Shown: positions 15,340 through 24,954, counted from the first letter of the stretch. The stretch: DNA of 64,000 bases from Cryobacterium melibiosiphilum (GCF_003602235.1 NZ_QZVS01000076.1:1-64000), one strand, 5' to 3'. Program-made: numbers and translations. The notes: a model not told the origin generated them from the letters alone.

Positions 15340-16209
15340 TCAGGCCTGCCTGATGCTGTTGAGCATGCTCTCGCGCTGGAAAACAGCGGTCGCGGTGTTG
15401 GCCTCGTTCTCGGCGAAAACACTCGAAACCATGACGGTATCGGGCCGGTCGAGAAAGCCGATCTCCCTGAGGCCGCCGAAGAATTCGGGCCAGTTGACGT
15501 CGCCGTCGCCCATTTTCAGGTGCTGGTGCACCCGCACCGCGTTGCCCGGAGGGTTCGTGATGTAGCGCAGCCCGTGCGAGGCGTTGTGGTCCATGGTGTC
15601 GGACACGTGCACCAGGCGCAGCATGTCCCCCGCCGCCCGCATGATCTCGAGCGGCCGGTTGCCGTAGTGGAACGTGTGGGAAGCCACGTAGACAAAGCCG
15701 AAGTTCTTCGAGTTGATACCCCGAATCATGCGGATGCCGGCGAGCCCGTCTTCGACAAAATCGTCGGGATGCGGGTCGATCAGCACGGTCAGCCCTTCCC
15801 GTTCGATGATCGGGACGAGCTCCTCCATGGACCGGTAGAACGCCCGTTCCGACTGTTCGGCCAGCTCCGGCCGCCCGTTGAACTCGGTGTTCATGGTCTC
15901 GACGCCGAGGTCGACGGTGATCTGGATCGCCCGTTTCCAGTAGCGCACGGCCGCTTCGCGGGCGTCTTCGTCGGGGCCGGACCACCGCAGCACCGGCAGC
16001 ACCGACGCGATGCCGACCCCGGCATCCGTGCACGCCTTCTTGAAGGCCGCCACGAGGTCGTCGTCGGCCTTCGGGTGGTTGAAGAACGGGATCATGTCGG
16101 CGTGCGGCGTGAGCTGCAACCATTCATAACCGAGGTCGGCGGCCACCCGCGGAAACTCCAGCAGCGTGTGGGAATGATGGAACGGGGTGGGGTCGAGAGC
16201 GATCTTCAC
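15340..16209 (-). CDS. iolH: IolH-like sugar phosphate isomerase/epimerase
   Basis: 289 residues, the usual IolH length. It is a TIM barrel of the xylose-isomerase-like superfamily. It starts MKIALDPTPFHHSHTLLEFPRVAADLGYEWLQL, with metal-ligand-like positions in EFN (about 107), DPHPDDF (about 146) and HVSDTMDHN (about 200). The exact reaction of IolH is not established; it belongs to inositol operons in Bacillus and actinobacteria. It is the last gene of the operon, 48 bases behind iolG, and is followed by two hairpins. Confidence 0.8.
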   Translation of the reverse strand: MKIALDPTPFHHSHTLLEFPRVAADLGYEWLQLTPHADMIPFFNHPKADDDLVAAFKKACTDAGVGIASVLPVLRWSGPDEDAREAAVRYWKRAIQITVDLGVETMNTEFNGRPELAEQSERAFYRSMEELVPIIEREGLTVLIDPHPDDFVEDGLAGIRMIRGINSKNFGFVYVASHTFHYGNRPLEIMRAAGDMLRLVHVSDTMDHNASHGLRYITNPPGNAVRVHQHLKMGDGDVNWPEFFGGLREIGFLDRPDTVMVSSVFAENEANTATAVFQRESMLNSIRQA

Positions 16210-16257
16210 GACTGGTCCTTTCGGCTCGAGGTTGGGCGCGGACGTTAGACGCGGACG

Positions 16258-17295
16258 TTAGACGGTGACGCTGGTGACGAGCTCGTGGCTGTAGAAAGCC
16301 GGCCGCGGCACGTACTCGACCTCGACTCGCTCGCCGGTCTCCTGCGCCCGCACGCCGGCCTCGCACGCGGCGGCGACGAGGTAGCCGTCCCACGCGCTCG
16401 GACCGTCGATCTCACCCTTCTTCGTCGCCGTCACCCAGCGCTGGATCTGCGCGTCATAGGCGTCGGCGAAGCGGGTCTTGAACGTGGTGTGCTCCGCTCC
16501 CCCATACTGGCCATCCTGCCAGAGGGTCAGGCCGGCCGTGCGGCCGATCTCGGCGATGCCCTTCTCGAAGACCGCCTCGGTGCGCACCTGGTAGCCGAAC
16601 TGCACATTGACGTTCATCTCGACGTCGGCGAGGATTCCGGATTCGGTTTCGAGCAGCACCAGAATCGGGTCCTGCAGCCAGCTCGGCGCGAGGGAGTTGC
16701 GCTTGGGGCGCTTGACCTCGACCGACACGATGGGCGAATCGGTGAGAAAGCGCACCACGTCGATCTCGTGCACGACCGAGTCGGTGATCATCATGCTGTC
16801 GGTGTAGCCCTCACCCGTGGTCGGGTTGCGGTGGGCGCAGTGCAGCGCCAGGAGCGCGCCGGTGCGGTCGGATTCGATCAAGGCCCTCAGCTGGGCGTAC
16901 TCGCGGTCGAAACGGCGCATGAACCCCACCTGGATGAGCTGCTTTCCGGTGGCCTGCTCGGCCTCGAGCACCCGCAACGACGACACCGGGTCCTGGGTGA
17001 GCGGCTTCTCGCACAGAATCGGCAGCCCGGCCGCGAGGGCGGGAAGCAGCACCGTCTCATGGAACTGCCCGGGCGTGGCCACGAGCACAGCGTCGATGTC
17101 GTCGCGCTTCAGGGCATCCGCGAAGTTGGTGAGGGCCACCGCCCCCGGCGCGAGCGCAGCGGCGGCGGCGCCGCGGGCGACGTCGGGTTCGACGACGACG
17201 CTGACCCGGGCGCCGACGATGCGCTCGGTGATGCGGTTGATGTGGTCGGCGCCCATCTGGCCGGCGCCGACGACGGCAATACGAAGTTCTGACAT
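16258..17295 (-). CDS. iolG: Gfo/Idh/MocA oxidoreductase, inositol 2-dehydrogenase
   Basis: 345 residues from ATG 17295 with GAGGAGT upstream. The nucleotide fold carries VVGAGQMGADH at 7-17, and the family motif CEKPLTQ is at about 95-101. The lysine of EKP and the downstream DSVVHEIDVVRF histidine are the catalytic positions in this family. By operon position it oxidises myo-inositol to scyllo-inosose with NAD, the first step of the pathway. It lies between iolE and iolH. A sibling activity on scyllo-inositol is possible. Confidence 0.85.
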   Translation of the reverse strand: MSELRIAVVGAGQMGADHINRITERIVGARVSVVVEPDVARGAAAAALAPGAVALTNFADALKRDDIDAVLVATPGQFHETVLLPALAAGLPILCEKPLTQDPVSSLRVLEAEQATGKQLIQVGFMRRFDREYAQLRALIESDRTGALLALHCAHRNPTTGEGYTDSMMITDSVVHEIDVVRFLTDSPIVSVEVKRPKRNSLAPSWLQDPILVLLETESGILADVEMNVNVQFGYQVRTEAVFEKGIAEIGRTAGLTLWQDGQYGGAEHTTFKTRFADAYDAQIQRWVTATKKGEIDGPSAWDGYLVAAACEAGVRAQETGERVEVEYVPRPAFYSHELVTSVTV

Positions 17296-17347
17296 GGTTC
17301 TACTCCTCGGTGAGTGAAAGTCGTGAATGGAAAACGTGAAAGTAGGT

Positions 17348-18292
17348 CTAGCGGATGCGCGCCGCTTGCGTGCATCCGAAGATGTGCTCGCGGGTGCGGG
17401 TGGCGATGGGGAACGGAAAGTCGATCTCGCAGCCGTACATGTCCTGCTCGACGATCGCGAAGATCTCGGGGTTGATACGACTGACGGCCTCGATGATCGG
17501 GGCCAGCTCCGGGATGCCGAGCGGCGGCTCGCACATGACGCCGAGGGCGACGGCCTCAACGAACGGGCGGTCGTTCTTGAGGGTGTCGGCGAGGATGTTC
17601 GGCTCGACCTGCTTGAGGTGCAGGTAGCCGATGCGCTCCGGGTGTGCCTCGATGAGCTTCAGGTTGTCGCCGAGGTAGTACGCGAAGTGACCGGTGTCGA
17701 GGCACAGGTTGGTGAAGGCCGTGTCGGTCTCGGCGAGGAAGCGCTCGACCTCCTGGTAGGTGCCGACATGGCTGTCGGCGTGGGAGTGGAACTGCTGGCT
17801 CACGCCGAACTCCTCGAGCAGGGCCTTACCGAGCTTGTCGTGGCCGGCGGCGAGCCGGGTCCACTGCTCGTCGCTCAGCGTGCGGGCCTCGAGCACCTCG
17901 GCGGTCGCGTCGCTGCGCCACAGGTCGGGAATCACCACGAGCTGGCTGGCGCCGAGCTTGGAGACGAGACCGGCGACATCCAGTGCCTGGTCCCAGGCGC
18001 GCTTCCACTGGTCGTCACCCTTGTGGAAACCGGTGAAGACCGTGCCCGCGGAGAGTTTCAGGTCACGCTTGGCGAGCTCGTCCTCGAGCTGCGCGGGGTC
18101 GGTGGGTAGGTAGCCGAACGGGCCGAGCTCGAGCCAGTGGTAGCCGGCGGCCTGCACCTCGTCGAGAAAACGCTCCCACGGGATCTGCTTGGGGTCATTC
18201 GGAAACCAGACGCCCCAGGAGTCCGGAGCCGTGCCGATGCGCAGCTGCTGGGTGGTCGCCAGCGTTTCGGTGCTTGCGAGTGAGGTGCTCAT
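17348..18292 (-). CDS. iolE: Inosose dehydratase-like TIM-barrel enzyme
   Basis: 314 residues from ATG 18292. The start RIGTAPDSWGVWFPNDPKQIPWERFLDEV is characteristic of the IolE group, which dehydrates 2-keto-myo-inositol to the diketone. Metal-ligand-type positions appear in LELGPFGYLP, HSHADSHVG (about 160-170), LDTGHFAYY and VEQDMYG. It begins two bases before the end of iolD on the same strand, so the two genes are translated together. Some actinobacterial relatives are named only as sugar phosphate isomerases. Confidence 0.75.
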   Translation of the reverse strand: MSTSLASTETLATTQQLRIGTAPDSWGVWFPNDPKQIPWERFLDEVQAAGYHWLELGPFGYLPTDPAQLEDELAKRDLKLSAGTVFTGFHKGDDQWKRAWDQALDVAGLVSKLGASQLVVIPDLWRSDATAEVLEARTLSDEQWTRLAAGHDKLGKALLEEFGVSQQFHSHADSHVGTYQEVERFLAETDTAFTNLCLDTGHFAYYLGDNLKLIEAHPERIGYLHLKQVEPNILADTLKNDRPFVEAVALGVMCEPPLGIPELAPIIEAVSRINPEIFAIVEQDMYGCEIDFPFPIATRTREHIFGCTQAARIR

Positions 18293-18293
18293 G

Positions 18294-20216
18294 TCAGTTG
18301 TTCCTTTCAACGGCGCCGGCACCGAGGTGCGACTTCTGCTGGCTCTTGTGGGTGAGGTAGTCGACGTGCGCGGCTTCGGTGCTCTCGAGACGGGAGACTT
18401 CGGCGACGGGCACGTCCCACCAGCCCTCGCCGTCGGGTGCGTAGAGCCGCGGGTCGTTGTTGATGTGGATCATGGTGGCGCGGGTGGAGGCCTTGGCCGT
18501 CTTCATGGCCGCCGACAGGTCGGCGATCGCGTTCTCGGTGGGCTCGATCGAAATGACATCGAGGCCGTAGCTCGCGGCGTTGGCGGCGAGGTCGATGGGC
18601 AGGACCTCGCCCTGTTCGAAGTTGTTGCCGTCCTTGTCCTGGTAGCGGTAGAGCGTTCCGTAGCGCTGGGACCCGACATCCTCGCTGAGGTGGCCGATCG
18701 ACGCGTAGCCGTGGTTCTGGATCAACACGATGATGAACTTGATGCCCTCGGCCACCGCCGACACGATCTCGGAGTGCATCATCAGGTACGAGCCGTCGCC
18801 GACCATGACGATCGAGTCGCGGGTGGTGTCGGCGCGAGCGACGCCGATGCCGCCGGCGATCTCGTACCCCATGCAGGAGAACGCGTACTCGACGTGGTAG
18901 CCGAGTTCGTCGCGCACGCGCCAGAGCTTGTGCAGGTCCCCCGGCAGTGACCCGGCCGCGCAGACGACCACGTCGCGCGGGTCTGAGGCCTGCTGTACGG
19001 CCCCGATGATCTCGGACTGGCTGGGGAGCGCGAGCCTCTGGTCGACGAAGGAGTCGTCGACCGCCGCATCCCAGGTGGCCTTCTCGCGGGTGTAGTCGGC
19101 GCGATACTCGGTTGAGATCTGGAAACCTGCGAGGGCCGCGGACAGTTCGAGGAGCGACTCGCGGGCATCCGCTACCACCGGGATCGCGCTGCCGTGCTTG
19201 AACGCGTCGAAGGAGGCCACGTTGATGTTGATGAACCGCACGTCGGCGTTCTGGAAGGCGGTGCGGCTCGCCGCGGTGAAGTCGCTGTAGCGCGTGCCGA
19301 TGCCGATGATGAGGTCGGCCTGGGCCGCGGCACGGTTGGCGGCCGTCGTGCCGGTGGCGCCGACAGCGCCGAGGTTCTGCGGGTGGTCCCAGGTGAGCGA
19401 ACCGACGCCGGCCTGCGACATACCCACCGGGATGCCCGTCGCGTCGACGACGGCGCGCAACGCCGCAGCGGCGTCGGAGTAGAGAACGCCGCCACCGGCG
19501 ACGATCATCGGCCGCTTCGCACGGGAGATGGCCCGGGCGACCTCGGCGATGATGCCGCGGTCGGGGCGGGGGCGACGGATGTGCCACTCCCGGTCGGCGA
19601 GGAATTCCGTCGGCACGTCGAGGGACTCGGCCTGCACGTCTTCGGGGAGCGAGATGGTCACCGCGCCGGTCTCGACCGGGTCGGTGAGAACCCGCATCGC
19701 GCCGAGCGCGGCCGAGAACAGCTGCTCGGGTCGATTGACCCGGTCGAAGAAGCGAGACAGCGGCTTGAAGGCGTCGTTCACGCTCATGCTCGCGTCGTGC
19801 GGAAGCTCGAGCTGCTGCAGCACGGGGTCGGAGACCCGGGTTGCGAAGGTGTCCGAGGGCAGCAGCAGCACCGGGAGCCGGTTGGTGGTGGCGACGGCCG
19901 CTCCGGTGAGCATGTTGGTGGCCCCGGGCCCGACGGATGCCGCACAGGCGAAGGTGGACCGGCGACGGGTCATGCGCGAGTACGCGATGGACTCGTGCAC
20001 CATGCCCTGCTCGTTGCGTGCCTGGTGGTACGGCATCAGGGTGGGATCTTCGACGGACAGCTGTTTGAGGGCCTGCCCGACACCTGCCACGTTGCCGTGG
20101 CCGAAGATGCCGAAGGTGCCGACGATCGTGCGCTGCCGTACGTCGCCGTCAACGGTGAATTGATGGCCCAGAAACTCGATGAGCGCCTGGCTGACTGTCA
20201 TACGTCGGGTTGTCAC
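18294..20216 (-). CDS. iolD: Trihydroxycyclohexanedione hydrolase (ThDP enzyme)
   Basis: 640 residues. IolD opens the inositol-derived diketone ring to 5-deoxyglucuronate using thiamine diphosphate. The three-domain acetolactate-synthase-like fold is visible: N-terminal pyrimidine domain with GHGNVAGVGQAL, central Rossmann domain (IVAGGGVLYSDAA), and C-terminal VGDGSYLMMHSEI with a downstream NHGYASIGHL forming the ThDP-magnesium site. GTG 20216 has AAAGGA nine bases upstream and is preferred over GTG 20234, which would overlap that site. The palindrome CACAACGTTGTG (20214-20225) covers the start and could be an extra control site. Confidence 0.9.
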   Translation of the reverse strand: MTTRRMTVSQALIEFLGHQFTVDGDVRQRTIVGTFGIFGHGNVAGVGQALKQLSVEDPTLMPYHQARNEQGMVHESIAYSRMTRRRSTFACAASVGPGATNMLTGAAVATTNRLPVLLLPSDTFATRVSDPVLQQLELPHDASMSVNDAFKPLSRFFDRVNRPEQLFSAALGAMRVLTDPVETGAVTISLPEDVQAESLDVPTEFLADREWHIRRPRPDRGIIAEVARAISRAKRPMIVAGGGVLYSDAAAALRAVVDATGIPVGMSQAGVGSLTWDHPQNLGAVGATGTTAANRAAAQADLIIGIGTRYSDFTAASRTAFQNADVRFININVASFDAFKHGSAIPVVADARESLLELSAALAGFQISTEYRADYTREKATWDAAVDDSFVDQRLALPSQSEIIGAVQQASDPRDVVVCAAGSLPGDLHKLWRVRDELGYHVEYAFSCMGYEIAGGIGVARADTTRDSIVMVGDGSYLMMHSEIVSAVAEGIKFIIVLIQNHGYASIGHLSEDVGSQRYGTLYRYQDKDGNNFEQGEVLPIDLAANAASYGLDVISIEPTENAIADLSAAMKTAKASTRATMIHINNDPRLYAPDGEGWWDVPVAEVSRLESTEAAHVDYLTHKSQQKSHLGAGAVERNN

Positions 20217-20249
20217 AACGTTGTGTCCTTTCACTGCTGCGGGGAAAAG

Positions 20250-21182
20250 TTAGGGGGTGTACGGGAGCCGCGAGTCGAATTCCTGGCCCAGCCAGGTGTC
20301 GCGAATCCAGCCGTGCGCCGGATCATCGCTGATGCGCCACGAGCGGTCGGGATCCGGGCCGGCCATCACGTTGAGGTAATAGAGGTCGTAGCCGGGGGCC
20401 GCGACGCAGGGTCCGTGCCAGCCGAACGGCACGAGGGCGACATCGCCGGTATGTACCTCCGCCATGATGTCGATCGCGCCGGTCTCGGAGGCATAGGTGC
20501 GCATGAGCCCGAACGGTTTCGCCGTTTTCGGAGCGGCCTGGCCACGGGTGACCGCCGTCTCGAAGTAGTAGATCTCCTCGAGCGTTGATTCCTCCCCCGG
20601 CTTGTACTCGTCGTGTTTGTGGGGCGGGTAGCTCGACCAGTTCTCGGCCGGGGTGATCACCTCGCACACGATGAGCCGGTCAGCCGCAAGGCTGGCCGGG
20701 GTTCCGAAGTTGTGCACTTGGCGGCTGGAGCGACCGGCCCCGCGCAGCTCGATCGGGACATCCGCCCCGGAAATGTACGCGACCGGCAGGCTCTCGTCGG
20801 TCGGCGCTTCGGCCACCGCGACGCGGCCGACAGCCGCGCCCTCGACCTGGATCGAGAGCGCGGTGCCGGTCGGCAGGTAGAGGGTGTCGGTGGGGCCGTG
20901 AAAAACGGATGCCCGGCCCGCGAGAAGCTGCGAACGCTCCTCGGTTTCCCCCGCGAGGGTGTAGCGCACCGTGAAGGAGCCCGCGAGGGGAACCACGATG
21001 CGCTCCACCGCCTCGGCGGCAAGCGTTGCCGAGGCGCCCGCGGAGAGGGCGGCGACCCGAATGCCGGTGTAGCGCCATCCGCTGATGGTCTGATCGACGA
21101 CCGATTCCCACCCCTCACGCTCGAGGGAACCCCGGGCAAAAAACCAGTCCTGTGCTGGCCGACCAGCGGATGGCGTTGTCAT
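20250..21182 (-). CDS. iolB: 5-deoxy-glucuronate isomerase
   Basis: 310 residues with a bicupin fold. The metal site is in the C-terminal cupin: PPHKHDEY (about 186-193) and the glutamate-rich STLEEIYYFE just after it, with a later histidine in FGWHGPC. It converts 5-deoxy-glucuronate to 2-deoxy-5-ketogluconate, between IolD and IolC. It lies six bases after iolA in the operon. Length and motifs are normal for the family. Confidence 0.93.
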   Translation of the reverse strand: MTTPSAGRPAQDWFFARGSLEREGWESVVDQTISGWRYTGIRVAALSAGASATLAAEAVERIVVPLAGSFTVRYTLAGETEERSQLLAGRASVFHGPTDTLYLPTGTALSIQVEGAAVGRVAVAEAPTDESLPVAYISGADVPIELRGAGRSSRQVHNFGTPASLAADRLIVCEVITPAENWSSYPPHKHDEYKPGEESTLEEIYYFETAVTRGQAAPKTAKPFGLMRTYASETGAIDIMAEVHTGDVALVPFGWHGPCVAAPGYDLYYLNVMAGPDPDRSWRISDDPAHGWIRDTWLGQEFDSRLPYTP

Positions 21183-21188
21183 TACTGC

Positions 21189-22724
21189 TTAACCGTTCTG
21201 CGGGAAGCCGAGGTTGATGCCGCCGTGGCTCGGGTCGAGCCAGCGGCTGGTGATTGCCTTGCCGCGGGTGAAGAAGTGCACGCCCTCGACGCCGTGGGCC
21301 TTGGTGTCGCCGAAGAGCGAGTTCTTCCAACCACCGAAGGAGAAGTAGGACACGGGTACCGGGATGGGCACGTTGATGCCGATCATGCCTACTTCGATCT
21401 CATTTTGGAAACGACGCGCCGCGCCGCCGTCATTCGTGAAGATCGCGGTGCCGTTGCCGAAGGCGCCGGCGTTGATGATCTCGACACCCGCTTCGTAGCT
21501 GTCGACCCGAACGACCGACAGCACCGGGCCGAAAATTTCCTCGGTGTAGGCCTTCGAGGTCGTCGGCAGCGCGTCGATCAGGGTCGGGCCGAGCCAGAAC
21601 CCGTTCGGGTCACCGTCGATCTCGATGCCGCGGCCGTCGACGACGATAGTGGCACCGTCGGCGGCGGCGATGTCGATGTAGCTGGCGACCTTGTCGCGGT
21701 GCACCTCGGTCACGAGCGGGCCCATGTCGCAGGAACGGCGACCGTCACCCACGGTGAGGGTCTTCATGCGCGAGACGATCTTGGCGATCAGGTCGTCGGC
21801 GACCGGTTCGACGGCGACGATGACGCTGATGGCCATGCACCGCTCGCCCGCACTGCCGAAGCCCGCGTTGATGGCCGAGTCGGCGACCAGGTCGAGGTCG
21901 GCATCGGGCAGCACGAGCATGTGGTTCTTCGCACCGCCGAGGGCCTGGATGCGCTTGCCATTGCGGGTGCCGGTCTCGTAGACGTACTGGGCGATCGGGG
22001 TGGAGCCCACGAAGGAGATGGCCTTCACGTCCGGGTGCTCCAGCAGGCCGTCGACGGATTCCTTGTCGCCGTGCAGCACGGTGAAGACGCCGTCGGGCAG
22101 GCCGGCCTCTTTCAGGAGCTTGGCCATCCAGATGGCCGCGCTCGGGTCTTTCTCACTGGGCTTCAGGATGACGGTGTTTCCGGCGGCGATGGCCAGCGGG
22201 AAGAACCACATCGGGACCATCGCGGGAAAGTTGAACGGGCTGATGATGCCGACGACGCCGAGCGCCTGGCGGGTGGAATACACGTCAACGCCGGTGGAGA
22301 CGTTCTCGGAGTAGTCGCCCTTGAGCAGGTGCGGGATGCCGCAGGCGAATTCCACGACCTCCTGGCCGCGCGAAATCTCACCGAGGGCATCGGAGAGGAC
22401 CTTGCCGTGCTCGCTCGTGATGATCTCGGCCATCTCACCCTTGCGGGCGTTCAGGAGCTCGCGGAACTTGAAGATGATGGTCTGCTTCTTGGCCAGCGAC
22501 AGGTCACGCCAGGCGGGAAAGGCAGCCTTGGCGCTGGCGATGGCCGCTTCGATCTCGGTGCCATTGGCAAGCGGCACGAGCTTGGTCGGCACACCGCGGG
22601 CCGGGTCGAACACCGGAGCTGTGCGGCCGGAGGCCCCGACACGTTCGGCGCCATCGATCCAGTGCGCGACGACGGGAAGGTCTGAGGTGGTCGCTGGGGC
22701 GTTTTCGGTAGCTGTGTTGGTCAT
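21189..22724 (-). CDS. iolA: CoA-acylating methylmalonate/malonate-semialdehyde dehydrogenase
   Basis: 511 residues from ATG 22724. The aldehyde dehydrogenase core is complete: SPFNFPAMVPMWF (catalytic Asn), GSTPIAQYV, LGGAKNHMLVLPDAD and GSAGERCMAISV with the active-site Cys. GERCMAIS and the loss of the classical glutamate are typical of the CoA-acylating IolA/MmsA group. It makes acetyl-CoA and CO2 from malonate semialdehyde produced by the aldolase encoded upstream. It could also serve valine breakdown, but its place inside the iol operon favours inositol. Confidence 0.93.
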   Translation of the reverse strand: MTNTATENAPATTSDLPVVAHWIDGAERVGASGRTAPVFDPARGVPTKLVPLANGTEIEAAIASAKAAFPAWRDLSLAKKQTIIFKFRELLNARKGEMAEIITSEHGKVLSDALGEISRGQEVVEFACGIPHLLKGDYSENVSTGVDVYSTRQALGVVGIISPFNFPAMVPMWFFPLAIAAGNTVILKPSEKDPSAAIWMAKLLKEAGLPDGVFTVLHGDKESVDGLLEHPDVKAISFVGSTPIAQYVYETGTRNGKRIQALGGAKNHMLVLPDADLDLVADSAINAGFGSAGERCMAISVIVAVEPVADDLIAKIVSRMKTLTVGDGRRSCDMGPLVTEVHRDKVASYIDIAAADGATIVVDGRGIEIDGDPNGFWLGPTLIDALPTTSKAYTEEIFGPVLSVVRVDSYEAGVEIINAGAFGNGTAIFTNDGGAARRFQNEIEVGMIGINVPIPVPVSYFSFGGWKNSLFGDTKAHGVEGVHFFTRGKAITSRWLDPSHGGINLGFPQNG

Positions 22725-22738
22725 CGTGGTACTCCTTC

Positions 22739-23695
22739 TTACTGGTGGGAAACGTGGGCGTGTACGGCGAAGGCCGGTTTGGGAGGCGCTGCGGATGCCG
22801 GTGCCGGCGACCCGTGCACGAGCGCGGCTGCGGTGTCGATGGCGCCGACGACATCGCCATCGGCGGGGTAGAGCAGGCTGCGACCGACAACGAGTCCGCG
22901 CACGCCCGGCAGCAGCAGCGCATTCTGCCAGGATTCGAACGTTTCGTCCTGGTCGCCGGCCGGGTCGCCGCCGAGCAGCAGGGTCGGCAGGGTCGTCGCG
23001 GCCATGACGCGCTCCATGTCGGGAACGACCGGCAGCTTCAGCCACGAGTACGCGCTCGAGTGCCCGAGGCCCTCGGCGATGGCGATCGAGAGGATCACGG
23101 CATCCGTCGACAGGTCGTTCTGCACCTGGTTGTCGACCCAGGTGCTCATAAAGGGTTCGAGCATGATCGGGATGCCGGCGTCGGCGGCGTCGCTGACCGC
23201 GCGGGCCGTCGCCTGGAGGGTATTCAGCGAGCCGGGGTCACTCAGGTTGATGCGCACGAGGTTCTTCGCGAAATCGAGGCGATCTCGCTTCACCTGCTCG
23301 ACGTCGTATGCGGTGTAGCGGTCGTCCATTTCAAAGGATGCTCCGCGCAAGCCGCCGCGATTCATCGAACCGACCACGATCTTGTCGTCGAGGAGGCCGA
23401 GCAGGGCGAGGTCCTCGATGATGTCCGGCGTGCCCAGCACGCCGTCGACGCCCGGTCGGCTCAGGGCGATCGCCAGGCTCTCGAGCAGGGCGTACCGATT
23501 GGACATTGCCATCGGGTCGCCGTTCACGCCGAGGGCGCCGCGGGCACGATGGTCGGCCGCGACGATGAAGAGACGACCGTCGCCCTGCACCAGGTCGCGG
23601 CGGGTGCGAGATGCGAGGATCTCGGCCACGCGTTCCGGATGCGCGGCCCGCGTTTCCCGCAGGGCCGCGAAATCCACGGGATATCGAGAGGTCAT
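22739..23695 (-). CDS. Class I-type aldolase of the Cgl0159 family (IolJ role)
   Basis: 318 residues, a beta/alpha barrel that I recognise as the actinobacterial Cgl0159-like aldolase group found in inositol operons. LFIVAADHRARGALGV carries the family DHR motif and VLGTPDIIEDLALLGLLDDK follows. A lysine in WLKLPVVPDMERV is a candidate Schiff-base residue. In this position it should split 2-deoxy-5-keto-gluconate 6-phosphate into DHAP and malonate semialdehyde, doing the job of Bacillus IolJ. Its ATG overlaps the iolC stop by four bases. Confidence 0.75.
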   Translation of the reverse strand: MTSRYPVDFAALRETRAAHPERVAEILASRTRRDLVQGDGRLFIVAADHRARGALGVNGDPMAMSNRYALLESLAIALSRPGVDGVLGTPDIIEDLALLGLLDDKIVVGSMNRGGLRGASFEMDDRYTAYDVEQVKRDRLDFAKNLVRINLSDPGSLNTLQATARAVSDAADAGIPIMLEPFMSTWVDNQVQNDLSTDAVILSIAIAEGLGHSSAYSWLKLPVVPDMERVMAATTLPTLLLGGDPAGDQDETFESWQNALLLPGVRGLVVGRSLLYPADGDVVGAIDTAAALVHGSPAPASAAPPKPAFAVHAHVSHQ

Positions 23696-24681
23696 GATCG
23701 GATTCCTTCCAGGATTGATTCGACCTCGAGGGTCGTCGGCATGGCGGTCGAACACTCGCGCCGGCTGGCCACGAGCGCGCCCGCGACGTTGGCGAACTGC
23801 AGGATGCGCTGCAGGTCCCAGCCCTGCAGCAGTCCGTGGCACAGGGCGCCACCGAAGCTGTCTCCCGCGCCGAGGCCGTTGACCACGTCGACGAAATACG
23901 GGGGCACTTCGACCGTTTCGGAACGGGTCTTGGCAAGCACGCCCTTCGGGCCCTGCTTGACGATGGCGAGCTCGACGCCCCGTTCGAGCAGGGCATCGGC
24001 TGCGCGCAGAGGCTCGGTCTCTCCGACGGCGATCTCGCACTCTTCCCGGTTGCCGACGGCGATCGTGACCTGTTCGAGCGCGCGGTCGACCTCGGAGCTG
24101 GCCTCAGCGGGCGAGTCCCAGAACATGGGGCGGTAGTCGAGGTCGAGGATGGTGAGGGGCGCGCGTCCCCGCGCCGCCCAGGCTGCGTGGTGCGCGGCTC
24201 GGCTGGGCTCGGCGCACAAGCCGGTCACCGTCGACCAGTAGATGCGAGCGTCGCGAATCGCCGCGAGGTCGAGCTCGTCGGAGTTGATCACCAGGTCGGG
24301 GGCGATGGGGTCGCGGTAAAAGTAGAGCGGAAAATCGTCGGGCGGGAAGATCTCGCAGAACACGATCGGAGTGTTGAGACCCTCGACGGGTGACACGAAC
24401 CGATCGTCCACGCCGAGGCGGCGCAGTTCGTTATGCACGTATCGCCCGAACGGGTCGTTGCCGGTTCGGGTGATGACGGCCGAGTGGAGGCCGTGCTTCG
24501 CGGCGGCGATGGCCACGTTCGTGGCGCTGCCCCCGAGGTACTTGCCGAAGGTCTCGACGTGCTCGAGGCCCAGGCCGTCCTGCAGGGGATAGAGATCGAT
24601 GCCGACGCGGCCGATCGTGAGCACATCGAGGGCACGGACGGGGGCCGCGGAGGGAGCGGGGAAATCGAGGGAATCAGACAT
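23692..24681 (-). CDS. iolC: 5-dehydro-2-deoxygluconokinase (PfkB family)
   Basis: 329 residues. The PfkB N-terminal signature GKYLGGSATNVAIAAAKHG (about 47-65) and C-terminal signature VNGLGAGDSFGGAL (about 269-282), with the catalytic Asp in GAGDS, are both present. It phosphorylates 2-deoxy-5-ketogluconate at C6 with ATP. It is the first gene of the iol operon; the 273-base gap upstream holds the operator-like motif and the palindrome GTTGTACAAC at 24687-24696. The stop overlaps the aldolase start (ATGA). Confidence 0.9.
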   Translation of the reverse strand: MSDSLDFPAPSAAPVRALDVLTIGRVGIDLYPLQDGLGLEHVETFGKYLGGSATNVAIAAAKHGLHSAVITRTGNDPFGRYVHNELRRLGVDDRFVSPVEGLNTPIVFCEIFPPDDFPLYFYRDPIAPDLVINSDELDLAAIRDARIYWSTVTGLCAEPSRAAHHAAWAARGRAPLTILDLDYRPMFWDSPAEASSEVDRALEQVTIAVGNREECEIAVGETEPLRAADALLERGVELAIVKQGPKGVLAKTRSETVEVPPYFVDVVNGLGAGDSFGGALCHGLLQGWDLQRILQFANVAGALVASRRECSTAMPTTLEVESILEGIRS

Positions 24682-24762
24682 ACGTCGTTGTACAACTTTC
24701 TGAGTCGTGGTCCAGGGCTGGTCCGAAACGGAATACTCCGACCTTAGCGCGTTTTGTGGTTA

Positions 24763-24774
24763 ATGTCAGGACAT
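24763..24774 (-). promoter_or_regulatory. Operator-like palindrome upstream of the iol operon
   Basis: ATGTC-AG-GACAT is a perfect dyad 82 bases before iolC. Its core TGTCAGGACA is the same ten-base element seen before gntR and iolT. It is the best candidate for the repressor site of the inositol operon. It also lies 180 bases before the divergent marP gene, so an effect there is possible. Confidence 0.55.
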
Positions 24775-24954
24775 ATAGACATATTGCTCCGATACAGGTT
24801 GCCGCCCTGTTCTTTCAGCAGTTGCCCGGACTGCCCGTGTAGACATAAGGGGTTGATCTGAGCGTGGGTTTCTCACCACGGCCCGCCCGATCGCCACACG
24901 GCACCCCCACTACTGACACCCGTCAACCCCACTATCGATTGGACGAACGCCCGC

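Noticed and set aside
13633..16248. 871-codon plus-strand frame opposite iolT and iolH
   Set aside because: Low-complexity Asp/Glu/Arg/His composition, no start signal, and full overlap with two convincing minus-strand genes.
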